Shown piece after piece: positions 44,506-53,385 of a stretch of 62,435 nucleotides of DNA (positions are counted from its first letter, which is position 1; every line of letters starts with the position of its first letter). The translations under genes and the position numbers were made by a program. The notes below the pieces were generated by a model. It saw only the letters and a program-made list of their open reading frames with translations. It was not told the origin of the DNA and did no database searches. This DNA comes from CAYQCE01 sp964415885 (GTDB lineage: Bacteria > Zixibacteria > MSB-5A5 > JAABVY01 > JAHJOQ01): contig CAYQCE010000017.1 in assembly GCA_964415885.1 (NCBI GenBank), positions 1 through 62,435 on the forward strand. Direction: 5' to 3'.

Positions 44506-45168
44506 ATGAACTGGTTCGACATTGCGTTGATCACACTCCTTCTTGTGGCCATGGCTTTCGGCTCCAAGAAGGGTCTGATCAGAGAACTGATGGGCTTCTT
44601 CGCATTAGCCCTCGGTGTCATAATCACCGTAAAGAACATCGATTTCATTGCCCTCGAAGTCGCCAGGCATATCGATGGCTCCCCACTCGTTATCGCGGTC
44701 ATATCGTTTGTGATCCTGCTGGTCGTTCTCTACGGTCTGTTCAGGCTCGCAGCGTACACTTTCTACAAGGTGGGGGATCTTCAGAATCTGGGCCGCAAGG
44801 ACAAGGTCGGTGGAGCTGTGGTTGGAGCTCTCAAGGGATGGATTACGATTGGTCTCGTACTGTTTCTGTTCATGCTCCTGCCAATGCCCGGCGCGTATTA
44901 CAGTGCGATCGATCGATCGGTGCTGACCCAGCCGATGATGAGATCGCTCCCGCTCCTTTTCGAGAGCACGAGTCCGCTGCATCCGGGTTCCGGGTCGTTC
45001 ATTCAGGAAATAGAGGGATCTATCAATCAGACAGAGCAGATTCTGTCAGTGAGCCACAAGAAGAACTACAAGGACCCTGCAAAGAAGTACGCGCAACGTG
45101 AGAGGATCGATCTTGCGCTGACGAATCTCGATAAGTACCTGGGGCAGGGAACGGGAACCGGCAATTAG
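44506..45168 (+). CDS. CvpA family membrane protein
   Basis: This 220-residue protein has four hydrophobic segments in its first 145 residues, starting MNWFDIALITLLLVAMAFGSKKGLIREL, the typical CvpA opening. The G(s/h)KKGL turn after helix 1 and the DKVGGAVVGALKGWI segment before helix 4 are family marks. A polar, soluble C-terminus of about 75 residues follows. CvpA proteins are linked to colicin V production, membrane stress tolerance and, in some hosts, biofilm; the mechanism is unknown. The ATG has GGAGG upstream. It ends five bases before the convergent dnaG stop. Confidence 0.88.
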   Translation: MNWFDIALITLLLVAMAFGSKKGLIRELMGFFALALGVIITVKNIDFIALEVARHIDGSPLVIAVISFVILLVVLYGLFRLAAYTFYKVGDLQNLGRKDKVGGAVVGALKGWITIGLVLFLFMLLPMPGAYYSAIDRSVLTQPMMRSLPLLFESTSPLHPGSGSFIQEIEGSINQTEQILSVSHKKNYKDPAKKYAQRERIDLALTNLDKYLGQGTGTGN

Positions 45169-45173
45169 CGGAA

Positions 45174-46928
45174 TCACGCGATTTCGCGTCTCAGGTGATT
45201 AAGGATGTCGAGAATTCGGCTGATCTCATCTGCATCACCCGACTTCTCGGCCTCCTTCAGCAGATGCGTATACTTGCGTATCTGTGCGTCCCGACGGCTG
45301 TTACGTAGTCGTGTCATATACTCGCGGTAAGCCTTCTCACGGTCGATTACATCGTCGGAATCATCCATCATCGATGTCAGGATGCGCATATGTTCTTCGT
45401 CTTCCATTGACTCCACCAGCGAAGAGAAATTCAGGCTCGATCCGGCATCGTGGATCTCAACGGCTTTCTCATAAATGGCTCTCATCTGTTCGGTCTCGAA
45501 CCAGTCGGCATCGAGTTCCTTGACAGCATCCTCGAAGAGGTAGACATCGGATAGAATCAGCTCGAGCAGTCTCCGCTCCAGTTGGCCCCTGTCAGTGACA
45601 ACGGTATATCCTCGCCTCTCAATCGCCCGGTCTTTGAGTGCCGGAATGCCCTTCGCGAGGGCATCCTCAGGCAATTCGTAGAGATCGGATAGCTCCTTCA
45701 GCATAAGAGCACGCGTCACCTCATCAGTGACCATCCCGATAAACTTCAGCATGGACTTGATCAGTGCTTGTCGTCCTGCACGGTTTCGTTCGTCCCACGG
45801 TGGATCAGCGACTGTCTTCGCAAACTGAAAGAAACTCTGTGAGTCGGAAATCGCTCGATCGATGGCGGTCTTTCCATCTTTCCGGACGAGCGAGTCGGGA
45901 TCTTCGCCCTCGGGAAGCATTACCACGCGGACATCCAGGCCGACCGGAAAGAGATGCTCGGCGCATCGCTGGGCGGCGTTCTCGCCCGCCGGGTCCGAGT
46001 CGAACAACAGGTACACCGTATCGGCATATCGTCTGAGCACCATGGCATGTTCTTTAGTGAACGACGTTCCCGAGACCGCAACTCCGTTCCGGATTCCGGC
46101 CTGATAGAGCGACAGGTAGTCCATGTAGCCCTCGACTATCAATGCCTGTCTCGATTCTCGAATTTCAGATCTAGAATGGCTGAGGCCGTACATTGTCTTG
46201 CTCTTGTGATAGAGCGGCGTATCTGGCGAGTTCAGGTACTTGACCGTGTCTTTGGATGATAACGCTCTCGCCCCGAAGGCTATCACTCTGCGTGAGAAGT
46301 CGAAGATCGGAAAGATCAGCCGTTGACGGAATCGATCGTAGTAGCCGTCGCCGCGTTCTCGCTCGATTACGAGACCCGCCAGGTTCAGCTCCTCCATTTT
46401 GATATCCCGGTCTTTGGCGTAAGAGATCAGATTCTCCCAGCCGTCCGGCGCGTATCCGAGGCCGAATTCATCGATGGTCTCTTCTGTCAGGCCGCGCTTA
46501 TCACGGAGATAATCCAGGACCTTTCGGCCGTTTTCGGTCTCTCTCAACCGGGATTTGTAAAGCTCGGTCGCTATCTCATGGGCGTAGTAGAGCCGGGCGT
46601 ACTTGTCGTCGTAGGCTGAGTCCCGTTTCTGTTCCGGGAGCTTGATATTGGCTCTCTTTGCGAGGTATTTGACAGCATCGGGGAATGTCATCTGTTCGTG
46701 TTTCATCAGGAATGTCATGACATTTCCGCCGACTCCGCATCCAAAGCAATGGAATATCTGCTTGTCCTGCGAAACCGAGAATGATGGCGTCTTCTCGTGA
46801 TGAAACGGACAAAGGCATGTCCAGTTTCTGCCACGCTTCTTCAGAGGGAGGAACTCGGAGAGGACGTCTATGATGTCGTTTGCCTCTCTCACCTGGTCTA
46901 TTATATGGTCCGGAAAATATGCCGCCAT
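45174..46928 (-). CDS. dnaG: DNA primase DnaG
   Basis: The 584-residue primase makes RNA primers at replication forks. The CHC2 zinc-binding domain is intact (CPFHHEKTPSFSV then FHCFGCG, residues about 40-66). The catalytic core has the Toprim parts IVEGYMD (about 257) and LFDSDPAGENAA (about 305). The helicase-binding C-terminal region (about 440-584) is helical and less conserved, as usual. It is encoded on the opposite strand to rpsU-yqeY-cvpA, unlike the usual rpsU-dnaG-rpoD order. A divergent hydrolase lies upstream, and rpoD is not in the window. Confidence 0.97.
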   Translation of the reverse strand: MAAYFPDHIIDQVREANDIIDVLSEFLPLKKRGRNWTCLCPFHHEKTPSFSVSQDKQIFHCFGCGVGGNVMTFLMKHEQMTFPDAVKYLAKRANIKLPEQKRDSAYDDKYARLYYAHEIATELYKSRLRETENGRKVLDYLRDKRGLTEETIDEFGLGYAPDGWENLISYAKDRDIKMEELNLAGLVIERERGDGYYDRFRQRLIFPIFDFSRRVIAFGARALSSKDTVKYLNSPDTPLYHKSKTMYGLSHSRSEIRESRQALIVEGYMDYLSLYQAGIRNGVAVSGTSFTKEHAMVLRRYADTVYLLFDSDPAGENAAQRCAEHLFPVGLDVRVVMLPEGEDPDSLVRKDGKTAIDRAISDSQSFFQFAKTVADPPWDERNRAGRQALIKSMLKFIGMVTDEVTRALMLKELSDLYELPEDALAKGIPALKDRAIERRGYTVVTDRGQLERRLLELILSDVYLFEDAVKELDADWFETEQMRAIYEKAVEIHDAGSSLNFSSLVESMEDEEHMRILTSMMDDSDDVIDREKAYREYMTRLRNSRRDAQIRKYTHLLKEAEKSGDADEISRILDILNHLRREIA

Positions 46929-46986
46929 GCTTGGAATATACAGGAGCGCGAGTCCGGTGTCAATCAGACGGATTTCAAGATTTTGA

Positions 46987-47014
46987 TTGCACTAACATCG
47001 CTGAGTTTTACATT
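46987..47014 (+). promoter_or_regulatory. Predicted leaderless promoter of the hydrolase gene
   Basis: TTGCAC (46987-46992) and TACATT (47009-47014) are 16 bases apart, and the ATG follows only 6 bases after the -10 box. Confidence 0.5.
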
Positions 47015-47020
47015 TAGGCA

Positions 47021-47848
47021 ATGGAAAATCTCAAGTTCGTAAAAATACAGGGTCAGAGGATAGCCTATTCGGATGACGGCAGCGGTGATCCGCTGGTTCT
47101 GCTTCATGGCATAAGCTACTCACGTTATTGCTTCAGACACAATGTGCCGATTCTCTCCAAGCTGTCGAGAGTGATTTGCCCCGATTTGGTTGGTCACGGC
47201 AAGTCCGACAAGCCGTACTTCTTCGACTACTCGATATCGAATCAGGCGCGGATGGTAAGCGAGCTTTGCCGCGAGATCGGCATCAACGAAATTGTGCTTG
47301 GTGGATGCTCGATGGGAGGGGCGATTGCGATGCAGACCGCGATCGATTATCCTGAGTTGGTGAGGAAGCTGATACTGGTAGACTCTGCAGGCATGGATAT
47401 AGACATCAAGTCGCCTAACTCGATCTTCAAGATCCCGATTCTGGGACACTTCGTGGCCTATCTCGCGGCGAGCGGTTTCGTTCGCAGTACGAGATCTCGA
47501 ATGGCGAGCGATATCGAGGACGATTCGGATCTGGAGTTCAAGGAGTATCTTGGGGAGACGCGTCGGCTTTCGGCTCTCTTCGCCGGAATCAGCAATATGC
47601 GTGCGAACGGCACATTCCGGGTGGATGGTCTGGGGCGGATCGAGCAGAAAACTCTGGTGGTTTGGGGAGAGCGGGACCAGCTCTTTTCCGTGCGGAGTGC
47701 GCGCGCAATCGCCAGAAACATTCCAGATTCACGTCTTGTTGTCCTGCCTGAGGCAGGCCATCTGCCGAACGAGGAGAAGCCGGCGGATTTCAACCAGGTT
47801 GTGATAGATTTTCTTCTGGATCGGATTCCGCAGCGGATGGGGCGATAG
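47021..47848 (+). CDS. Alpha/beta hydrolase
   Basis: This 275-residue hydrolase has the alpha/beta fold: an oxyanion-hole LLHGISYS near residue 28, DLVGHGKSD near 55, the nucleophile elbow GGCSMGGA near 95, and the catalytic histidine in PEAGHLPNEEKP near 250. The acidic triad residue is probably in the WGERDQLF stretch. The cap domain is small. Members hydrolyse esters or C-C bonds; the natural substrate is unknown. No signal peptide is present. It is divergent from dnaG with a possible leaderless start, and is followed after 34 bases by a metallo-hydrolase gene. Confidence 0.88.
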   Translation: MENLKFVKIQGQRIAYSDDGSGDPLVLLHGISYSRYCFRHNVPILSKLSRVICPDLVGHGKSDKPYFFDYSISNQARMVSELCREIGINEIVLGGCSMGGAIAMQTAIDYPELVRKLILVDSAGMDIDIKSPNSIFKIPILGHFVAYLAASGFVRSTRSRMASDIEDDSDLEFKEYLGETRRLSALFAGISNMRANGTFRVDGLGRIEQKTLVVWGERDQLFSVRSARAIARNIPDSRLVVLPEAGHLPNEEKPADFNQVVIDFLLDRIPQRMGR

Positions 47849-47882
47849 GCGCAGTATCAATTCTGTGAGGGTCGGATACGTT

Positions 47883-48521
47883 ATGTCAAAACTGGAGTTT
47901 GAGCTAATCACGGTCGGAATGCTCGAGGTGAACGCTTTGATCGTATATGATAGAGCGAGCAGGAAGGGCATTGTGGTCGATCCGGGTGACGAAGCAGAGA
48001 GAATAACAGCAACTGCTGACAGGCTCGGTGTCTCGCTCGAGAAGATCGTCTTGACGCATGGTCACGGCGATCACATCGGTGCTGTGGATGTCCTGCGAGA
48101 CGAATTGGGTATTCCGGTCGCCATAGGTCGCGAGGACGCCGACCTCCTGACGAGCGCGGACCGCAATCTCTCAGTGCATTTCGGAGTGCGGTTGGACCTC
48201 AAGCCTGCTGACGATCTTCTCACAGAAGACGACAGAATCACTATCGGTGAATCGGATCTCAAGGTCTTGCACACTCCTGGGCACTCAGCCGGGAGTATCT
48301 CGCTCGCATGTGACGGACACGCTATTGTTGGCGATCTGGTCTTTGCCGGTTCGGTCGGACGTACGGATCTGCCGGGTGGCTCGATGGATATCCTGCTCGA
48401 ATCCATACGCACAAAGATTCTGTCCATGCCGGACGAGACTATTCTGTATCCCGGCCATGGACCCGCAACCACGGTTGGCCGCGAGAGAACTACGAATCCG
48501 TTTATAACAGGGGAGTGGTAA
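47883..48521 (+). CDS. MBL-fold metallo-hydrolase, glyoxalase II-like
   Basis: The 212-residue protein has the metallo-beta-lactamase fold. THGHGDHIG (residues about 55-63) gives the two-zinc HxHxDH site. Further ligands are in HTPGHSAGSI near 134, GDLVF near 152 and YPGHGPATT near 190. The small size and motifs match the YcbL/glyoxalase II-like group that hydrolyses thioesters such as lactoylglutathione. The exact substrate is open. ATG 47883 is preferred; the in-frame GTG at 47865 would add six residues. It overlaps the next gene by one base (TAATG). Confidence 0.88.
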   Translation: MSKLEFELITVGMLEVNALIVYDRASRKGIVVDPGDEAERITATADRLGVSLEKIVLTHGHGDHIGAVDVLRDELGIPVAIGREDADLLTSADRNLSVHFGVRLDLKPADDLLTEDDRITIGESDLKVLHTPGHSAGSISLACDGHAIVGDLVFAGSVGRTDLPGGSMDILLESIRTKILSMPDETILYPGHGPATTVGRERTTNPFITGEW

Positions 48522-49351
48522 TGCCGTTTCAGTTTCCGCTTACCGATGCACACGTTCATCCGGATTTTTCTATAGATGCCAGGGGCTCGATTGATGAGTA
48601 TTGCCAGAGGGCTTTGTCGCTCGGTCTTGCAGAGATCATCTTCACTACGCATTTCGACACCAATCCAGATCATCCCGAAGAATGCGAGATGGTGGTCGAT
48701 GGCAGGAGAGTTGAGACTTCAGCGGATGCTATCAAGCGCTATTCTGATGCGGTATGGGCGGCCAAAGAGAAATACTATCCGCTCGGACTGATGGTGAAAT
48801 GCGGTGTGGAGGTAGACTTTTATCCGGAGATCGATGAGAACCTGCTGAAGATATTCAACGATCCAAAGTTCGAGCATAAACTTGCGGGGATTCATCGGGT
48901 TGATGGTTGCTCGCTTGGATTCGAAGGCGAGACTGAAAAGCTCTTCGAAATGAAACCGGTCGCCAACGTTATCGAGGAATACTATAAACTCGTTACGATG
49001 GCCGTCAACTACCGCTTCTTCGATGGCATAGCGCATCTTGACTACTACCGTCGACACGCTCCAAAGGAGAAGCTGGCGGAGGTGGAGAGAAGCGACTACG
49101 AGTGTATAACCGAGTCGCTCGAAGCGATGTCGAATACGGCTACTATGATGGAGGTCAACACGTCCGCTATTCGGCACGGGCACAAAGACTACTATCCCAC
49201 AATCGATATCCTGAATCTCGCGCGAAAGATGAATGTCCTGATACGCCATATTGGATCGGATGCCCACCGACCGGAGCATCTGGCAACTGATTTCGAGAAC
49301 GCCGAGATCATTGTCTATGAAACAAACATGCATGATATCTCTGAAGGATAG
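48521..49351 (+). CDS. PHP-domain phosphatase, HisJ-type
   Basis: This 276-residue PHP metal-dependent hydrolase has TDAHVHPDFS at residues about 7-16, FTTHFDT near 43, GVEVDFYPE near 95, and SDAHRPEHL near 245. These supply the trinuclear metal ligands. The layout is that of HisJ histidinol-phosphatase, but many such proteins act on other phosphate esters, and no other histidine biosynthesis gene is visible. The ATG has GGGGAG upstream and overlaps the MBL gene stop. The 3' end overlaps the DNA glycosylase start. Confidence 0.85.
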   Translation: MPFQFPLTDAHVHPDFSIDARGSIDEYCQRALSLGLAEIIFTTHFDTNPDHPEECEMVVDGRRVETSADAIKRYSDAVWAAKEKYYPLGLMVKCGVEVDFYPEIDENLLKIFNDPKFEHKLAGIHRVDGCSLGFEGETEKLFEMKPVANVIEEYYKLVTMAVNYRFFDGIAHLDYYRRHAPKEKLAEVERSDYECITESLEAMSNTATMMEVNTSAIRHGHKDYYPTIDILNLARKMNVLIRHIGSDAHRPEHLATDFENAEIIVYETNMHDISEG

Positions 49352-49925
49352 GAATACTCTTGATCGGGGTTTTTTCGCACGGGATACGATTGCTGTTGCG
49401 AAAGACTTGATCGGGCAGTATATCGTCAGGGATGTAGACGGACACTCGCTGGCAGGGCGAATCGTCGAGGTTGAGGCCTACATAGGAGAGGATGATCCGG
49501 CATGCCATGCACGTTTCGGCCCCACCGATCGGAATCGGGTGATGTATGGTCCCGGCGGATTCAGCTATGTATATTTTATCTACGGTATGTATAATATGCT
49601 CAATGTTGTCAGTGACCGCGAGGGCTTTCCGGCAGCAGTATTGATTCGTGCGCTCGAACCGATTGAAGGCATCGACAAGATGATAGAGTTAAGAGGTGTA
49701 TCCCGACTGCAGAATCTCACTTCAGGCCCGGGAAAGATCTGTGAGGCTCTTGACATCGATATTTCGTTGTCGCAAATTGACATGACGGAACGCGGGGCTC
49801 TCTATATTGTCGAAGGCAACCGGAAGGCATCGACAATAGCTTCAACATCACGTATAGGTATTAGAGAAGGGCTCGACCGTAAGTGGCGATTCATCGAGGA
49901 GGGGAACCCGTATGTTTCCCGGTAG
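49332..49925 (+). CDS. DNA-3-methyladenine glycosylase, AAG/MPG family
   Basis: The 197-residue glycosylase removes alkylated bases such as 3-methyladenine from DNA in base excision repair. It opens DRGFFARDTIAVAKDLIGQYIVR (written here in part). It has the active-site RIVEVEAYIGEDDPACH near residue 45, the GPGGFSYVYFIYGMYNMLNVV stretch (its YGMY tyrosine intercalates in DNA) and the LIRALEPIEG segment. Length is as expected. The start ATG 49332 is tentative: no ribosome site is seen, and ATG 49317 is also in frame. The gene starts inside the PHP gene, so it depends on its translation. Confidence 0.92.
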   Translation: MISLKDRNTLDRGFFARDTIAVAKDLIGQYIVRDVDGHSLAGRIVEVEAYIGEDDPACHARFGPTDRNRVMYGPGGFSYVYFIYGMYNMLNVVSDREGFPAAVLIRALEPIEGIDKMIELRGVSRLQNLTSGPGKICEALDIDISLSQIDMTERGALYIVEGNRKASTIASTSRIGIREGLDRKWRFIEEGNPYVSR

Positions 49926-49981
49926 TATGATCCACGTCGGTCTTGCCGTATCGAGAGTACTGGTTAAGCAGGATTCGTTTG

Positions 49982-50626
49982 ATGGGATTTGATTTAACGC
50001 ACATATTGATGGCGGTACCGATCTTCCTGTTCTCGTTGACCGTGCACGAGTTCGCGCACGGTTACATCGCCTACAAGTTCGGAGATCCGACAGCAAGGGA
50101 TGCCGGACGGCTGACGCTCAATCCGATTCCGCATATCGACCTGATGGGTGCGCTCGTGTTTGTCTTCTCGGGATTCAGATTCGGATGGGCCAAACCGGTT
50201 CCCGTGTCACCGTTTCATTTCAGGGATCACAAGAAGGGAATTCTCTGGTCGGCGGCTGCGGGGCCTGCGTCGAATCTAATTCTCGCGTTTGGATTTGGGC
50301 TTATCTTCAGGATCGCACCGGCACTGGTCGGCGACCGGCAGCTTCTCGAAATAGTCGAGAGTTTCACAACATACGCCGTCCTGATCAACTGTGCGCTGGC
50401 ATTCTTCAATCTGTTGCCTCTGCCCCCGCTGGATGGTTCGAAGATTCTTTACGGATTGCTTCCGTCCCAGTACGATCACATGATCATGGAACTGGAGCGC
50501 GTAGGGCCATTTGCGCTGATAATACTGATAGGAATCGGATTTCTCACCGGTGTATCCATCATCTGGGCTGTCATTGGTCCGTTCGTGCGTTTCTTTTTTG
50601 GACTATTCACTGGATTAGGCTGGTAA
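49982..50626 (+). CDS. Site-2 protease family (M50) membrane protease
   Basis: This 214-residue polytopic zinc protease has the HExxH site in TVHEFAHGYIAYKFGD (residues about 19-34), and the second metal ligand in LLPLPPLDGSKIL near 145. Five or six hydrophobic segments surround them. This short form (group III, like Bacillus-type YwhC) lacks the PDZ domain of RseP. It probably cleaves membrane segments of unknown substrates. The start is ATG 49982, with TTG 49979 possible. A lipoprotein gene follows after one base, so the two are likely co-transcribed. Confidence 0.92.
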   Translation: MGFDLTHILMAVPIFLFSLTVHEFAHGYIAYKFGDPTARDAGRLTLNPIPHIDLMGALVFVFSGFRFGWAKPVPVSPFHFRDHKKGILWSAAAGPASNLILAFGFGLIFRIAPALVGDRQLLEIVESFTTYAVLINCALAFFNLLPLPPLDGSKILYGLLPSQYDHMIMELERVGPFALIILIGIGFLTGVSIIWAVIGPFVRFFFGLFTGLGW

Positions 50627-50627
50627 G

Positions 50628-51362
50628 TTGCGTGCAGTACTCCTCTCATTGCTTGCTTTGAGCGTCGTTCTCTTCACCGGCTGTATATCCGGGTTATCTG
50701 AGTATGATCCTTCCGCGCCTGAACCACCATCGCTGCAAAAGATCCGCGAACACGGAAGAATGGCTGAGAGTATGACAGTTGCGAGGCTGCTCCAAATAAC
50801 GGTGCGCTCTAATAAATGGAATAAGACCTTCAGCGCCGAGCTTTACCACCGAAATGATTCCACAGTCTTCTTCTCGCGCGGCTTCCTCGGTAAAGGGGCA
50901 TTCAAGGGCTTGGTGCGCAACGGCTCGCTGACAATGCTCTTTCTCTCGGAGAAGCAGTTCTACGAGGGAGATGCCTCCGGTTTGACAGAACCTGACCTGT
51001 CGGAGTATCGCTATGTCGTCGAAAGGGTTATATCTGTTCTCTCGGGCGATCTGCTCCTGGAGGGTGGCAACTCGGATCATTCGTGGCGGCAGCGGCTGTA
51101 TCTGGGCGGTGACAAGATCAGGCTCGTGGCGTTCGAAAGCCGTGCTCACCCGGTCGCGATAACGGTTGATCTGAAGTCCCACTCCGATGAATTCCCGTTT
51201 TACAGGATCACTGAGATCGAGATAAGCAACTCAGAGACAGATGCCAGAATCAGGGCGAATGTGGTAGAGGATAAGACCGGTCAGGGTCTTAATCTTGGAC
51301 CGGCCTTTAACTTGCCGGATTATTCCAACTGGCAGCGCATAGATTATGTGGAGTTGCGGTAG
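50628..51362 (+). CDS. Lipoprotein, DUF4292-like
   Basis: The 244-residue lipoprotein has a clear lipobox (LFTGC) after a hydrophobic stretch at residues 3-19. The mature part is beta-rich, with strands such as TVFFSRGFLGKGAFKGLV and LTMLFLSEKQFYEGD. This resembles the LolA/LolB-like half-barrel seen in DUF4292 proteins of the FCB group. Such proteins may carry lipids or lipoproteins at the outer membrane; this is inference. The start is TTG, one base after the stop of the M50 gene. The msbA gene follows under its own promoter. Confidence 0.7.
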   Translation: MRAVLLSLLALSVVLFTGCISGLSEYDPSAPEPPSLQKIREHGRMAESMTVARLLQITVRSNKWNKTFSAELYHRNDSTVFFSRGFLGKGAFKGLVRNGSLTMLFLSEKQFYEGDASGLTEPDLSEYRYVVERVISVLSGDLLLEGGNSDHSWRQRLYLGGDKIRLVAFESRAHPVAITVDLKSHSDEFPFYRITEIEISNSETDARIRANVVEDKTGQGLNLGPAFNLPDYSNWQRIDYVELR

Positions 51363-51372
51363 CTCTGAAGAG

Positions 51373-51401
51373 TTGACAAAGCCCGCACATAAAGGTACAC
51401 T
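51373..51401 (+). promoter_or_regulatory. Predicted msbA promoter
   Basis: TTGACA (51373-51378) and TACACT (51396-51401) are 17 bases apart. The leader to the ATG is about 30 bases. Confidence 0.6.
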
Positions 51402-51438
51402 TAGCTTCCTGGACCGTTTAACTCACTGAGTTGATGCT

Positions 51439-53364
51439 ATGATGCCGAGCCTTAGAAGAGTAATCTCATTCCTGAAGCCTTACTGGAAGCACGTAGTGCT
51501 CTCAGCACTTTGTATGGTCATATTCGCGCTGCTCTCTGGTGCGCTAATATGGATGATCGGCCCGCTTCTCAAGACTCTCTTTCTCGGCGAAGCAGATACC
51601 GCAGTCTCTATGCTGAATACTCCCGACGCACTTGCGTCCGGAGCGGATGCCGGGGATGGTATCGTCAGAGAGATCAACAACTTCATTCATGGAATCAAGG
51701 AGTCGATGCAATCCGGTGTCAATTCACTCATTGAGGGCGAAACGTCGCTCCTGACACTGCGGAATCTCTGCATAGTCGTTCTGATCATTGCTCTTGCGAA
51801 GTCGCTCTTCTTCTACTTCCAGGGATACCTTATGGCTTATGTCGAGCAGCGATTCATCAAGGATATTCGTGACAAGATATTCATGCAGTTCCAGAAGCTG
51901 TCTCTGTCGTACTTTCATAGTGCAAAAGTCGGCGATTTGCTCTCCAGAGTCACCAATGATGTCATGGTCTTGCGTGAATCACTGGACCAGGCATTCAATA
52001 GAGTAATTCGTGAGCCGCTTCTCATTGCGATTTACATTGGTTTCATGGTCGTGCTATCCTGGAAGCTGACAATAATCACATTTGTAGTGCTGCCGATAGC
52101 GTTCTTAATAATCTACCAGATCGGCAAGGTATTACGTCTGGTAAGCTCCCGTGCTCAGGCGCGGATGGCGGATGTCAACTCAGTACTGGAAGAGAACGTT
52201 TCGAACATGCGTGTTGTGAAAGCGTTCGGTGCCGCGGCGTACGAAATCGACAAATTCACGACTATGACTACCCACTACTTCCGTGAGCTGCTCAAGATTT
52301 CGCGAATGCGGCTGTTGTCATCTCCCGCGAACGAGTTCCTCGGGACATTTGCAGGCGTGATCATCCTCTGGTTTGGCGGCAAACAGGTTTTGGGAGAATC
52401 GCTTCTCACTCCGGAGGATTTCCTGCTCTATGTGATCGCGATGTTCTCCATAATTGCCCCGGCCAAGTCTCTATCGAACGTGCACGTCAAGGTGCAGGAG
52501 GGTTTGGCGGCTGCTGACAGGATTTTCGAAATACTTGATACACGAATTGTCGTAACCAATCGTCCGAATGCCAGGCCAATTGAGCGATTCGCGCGAGAGA
52601 TTCTGTACGACTCCGTATCGTTTTCTTACGATGGGTCCACAGAGGTCCTGCAAGACATCAACTTCGACGTACATCCCGGTGAAGTGGTCGCTGTGGTGGG
52701 GCCTTCCGGCGCCGGAAAATCGACCCTGCTCGACCTGCTCCCGAGATTCTACGATCCGACGTCGGGACAGATTATGATCGACGGAACAGATCTGCGTGAT
52801 ATCGAGATCGGCTCATTGCGATCGTTGTTCGGCGTCGTGACGCAGGAGACGATGCTGTTCAATGACACGATCGCTGCAAATATTGCGTACGGGTTGAAGG
52901 AATATGATATCGACGAAGTCATCGCGGCAGCGAAGGTCGCGAATGCTCACCGTTTTATCACGTCGTTTAAGCTCGGCTATGACACACCTGTGGGCAATCG
53001 AGGCGTGATGCTCTCCGGCGGCCAGCGCCAGCGACTGGCAATAGCGCGCGCTGTTCTCCGCAGCCCGCAGATACTGATCTTCGATGAGGCAACATCCGCG
53101 CTCGACACTGAATCCGAACAGCTTGTGCAGGAGGCGATTGATCGGCTCATGATCGGGCGCACGGTGCTCGTCATTGCGCATCGGCTTTCGACAATCATGC
53201 ATGCGAACAAGATTCTCGTGCTCGAAGACGGTCGAATGGTCGACGAGGGCACTCATGAGGAGCTGCTCGCGAAACACGGAATGTACCGAAAACTATATGA
53301 CATGCAGTTCAAGGTGAACGGTCATGGGGTTGGATTCAAAAACCAGAACCGGCAGATGTCCTAA
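51439..53364 (+). CDS. Lipid A exporter-type ABC transporter (MsbA)
   Basis: This 641-residue half transporter has a six-helix membrane domain (1-370) fused to an ATPase. A loop of about 65 residues (about 45-110) between the first two helices is longer than in E. coli MsbA. The ATPase shows Walker A GPSGAGKST near 422, the signature LSGGQRQRLAIARA near 523, Walker B ILIFDEATSALD and the switch histidine in IAHRLSTI. It should flip lipid A-core across the inner membrane as a homodimer. The next three glycosyltransferase genes support this over a drug pump. Confidence 0.88.
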   Translation: MMPSLRRVISFLKPYWKHVVLSALCMVIFALLSGALIWMIGPLLKTLFLGEADTAVSMLNTPDALASGADAGDGIVREINNFIHGIKESMQSGVNSLIEGETSLLTLRNLCIVVLIIALAKSLFFYFQGYLMAYVEQRFIKDIRDKIFMQFQKLSLSYFHSAKVGDLLSRVTNDVMVLRESLDQAFNRVIREPLLIAIYIGFMVVLSWKLTIITFVVLPIAFLIIYQIGKVLRLVSSRAQARMADVNSVLEENVSNMRVVKAFGAAAYEIDKFTTMTTHYFRELLKISRMRLLSSPANEFLGTFAGVIILWFGGKQVLGESLLTPEDFLLYVIAMFSIIAPAKSLSNVHVKVQEGLAAADRIFEILDTRIVVTNRPNARPIERFAREILYDSVSFSYDGSTEVLQDINFDVHPGEVVAVVGPSGAGKSTLLDLLPRFYDPTSGQIMIDGTDLRDIEIGSLRSLFGVVTQETMLFNDTIAANIAYGLKEYDIDEVIAAAKVANAHRFITSFKLGYDTPVGNRGVMLSGGQRQRLAIARAVLRSPQILIFDEATSALDTESEQLVQEAIDRLMIGRTVLVIAHRLSTIMHANKILVLEDGRMVDEGTHEELLAKHGMYRKLYDMQFKVNGHGVGFKNQNRQMS

Positions 53365-53385
53365 AGACACAGAGGTGTTCGTAAA

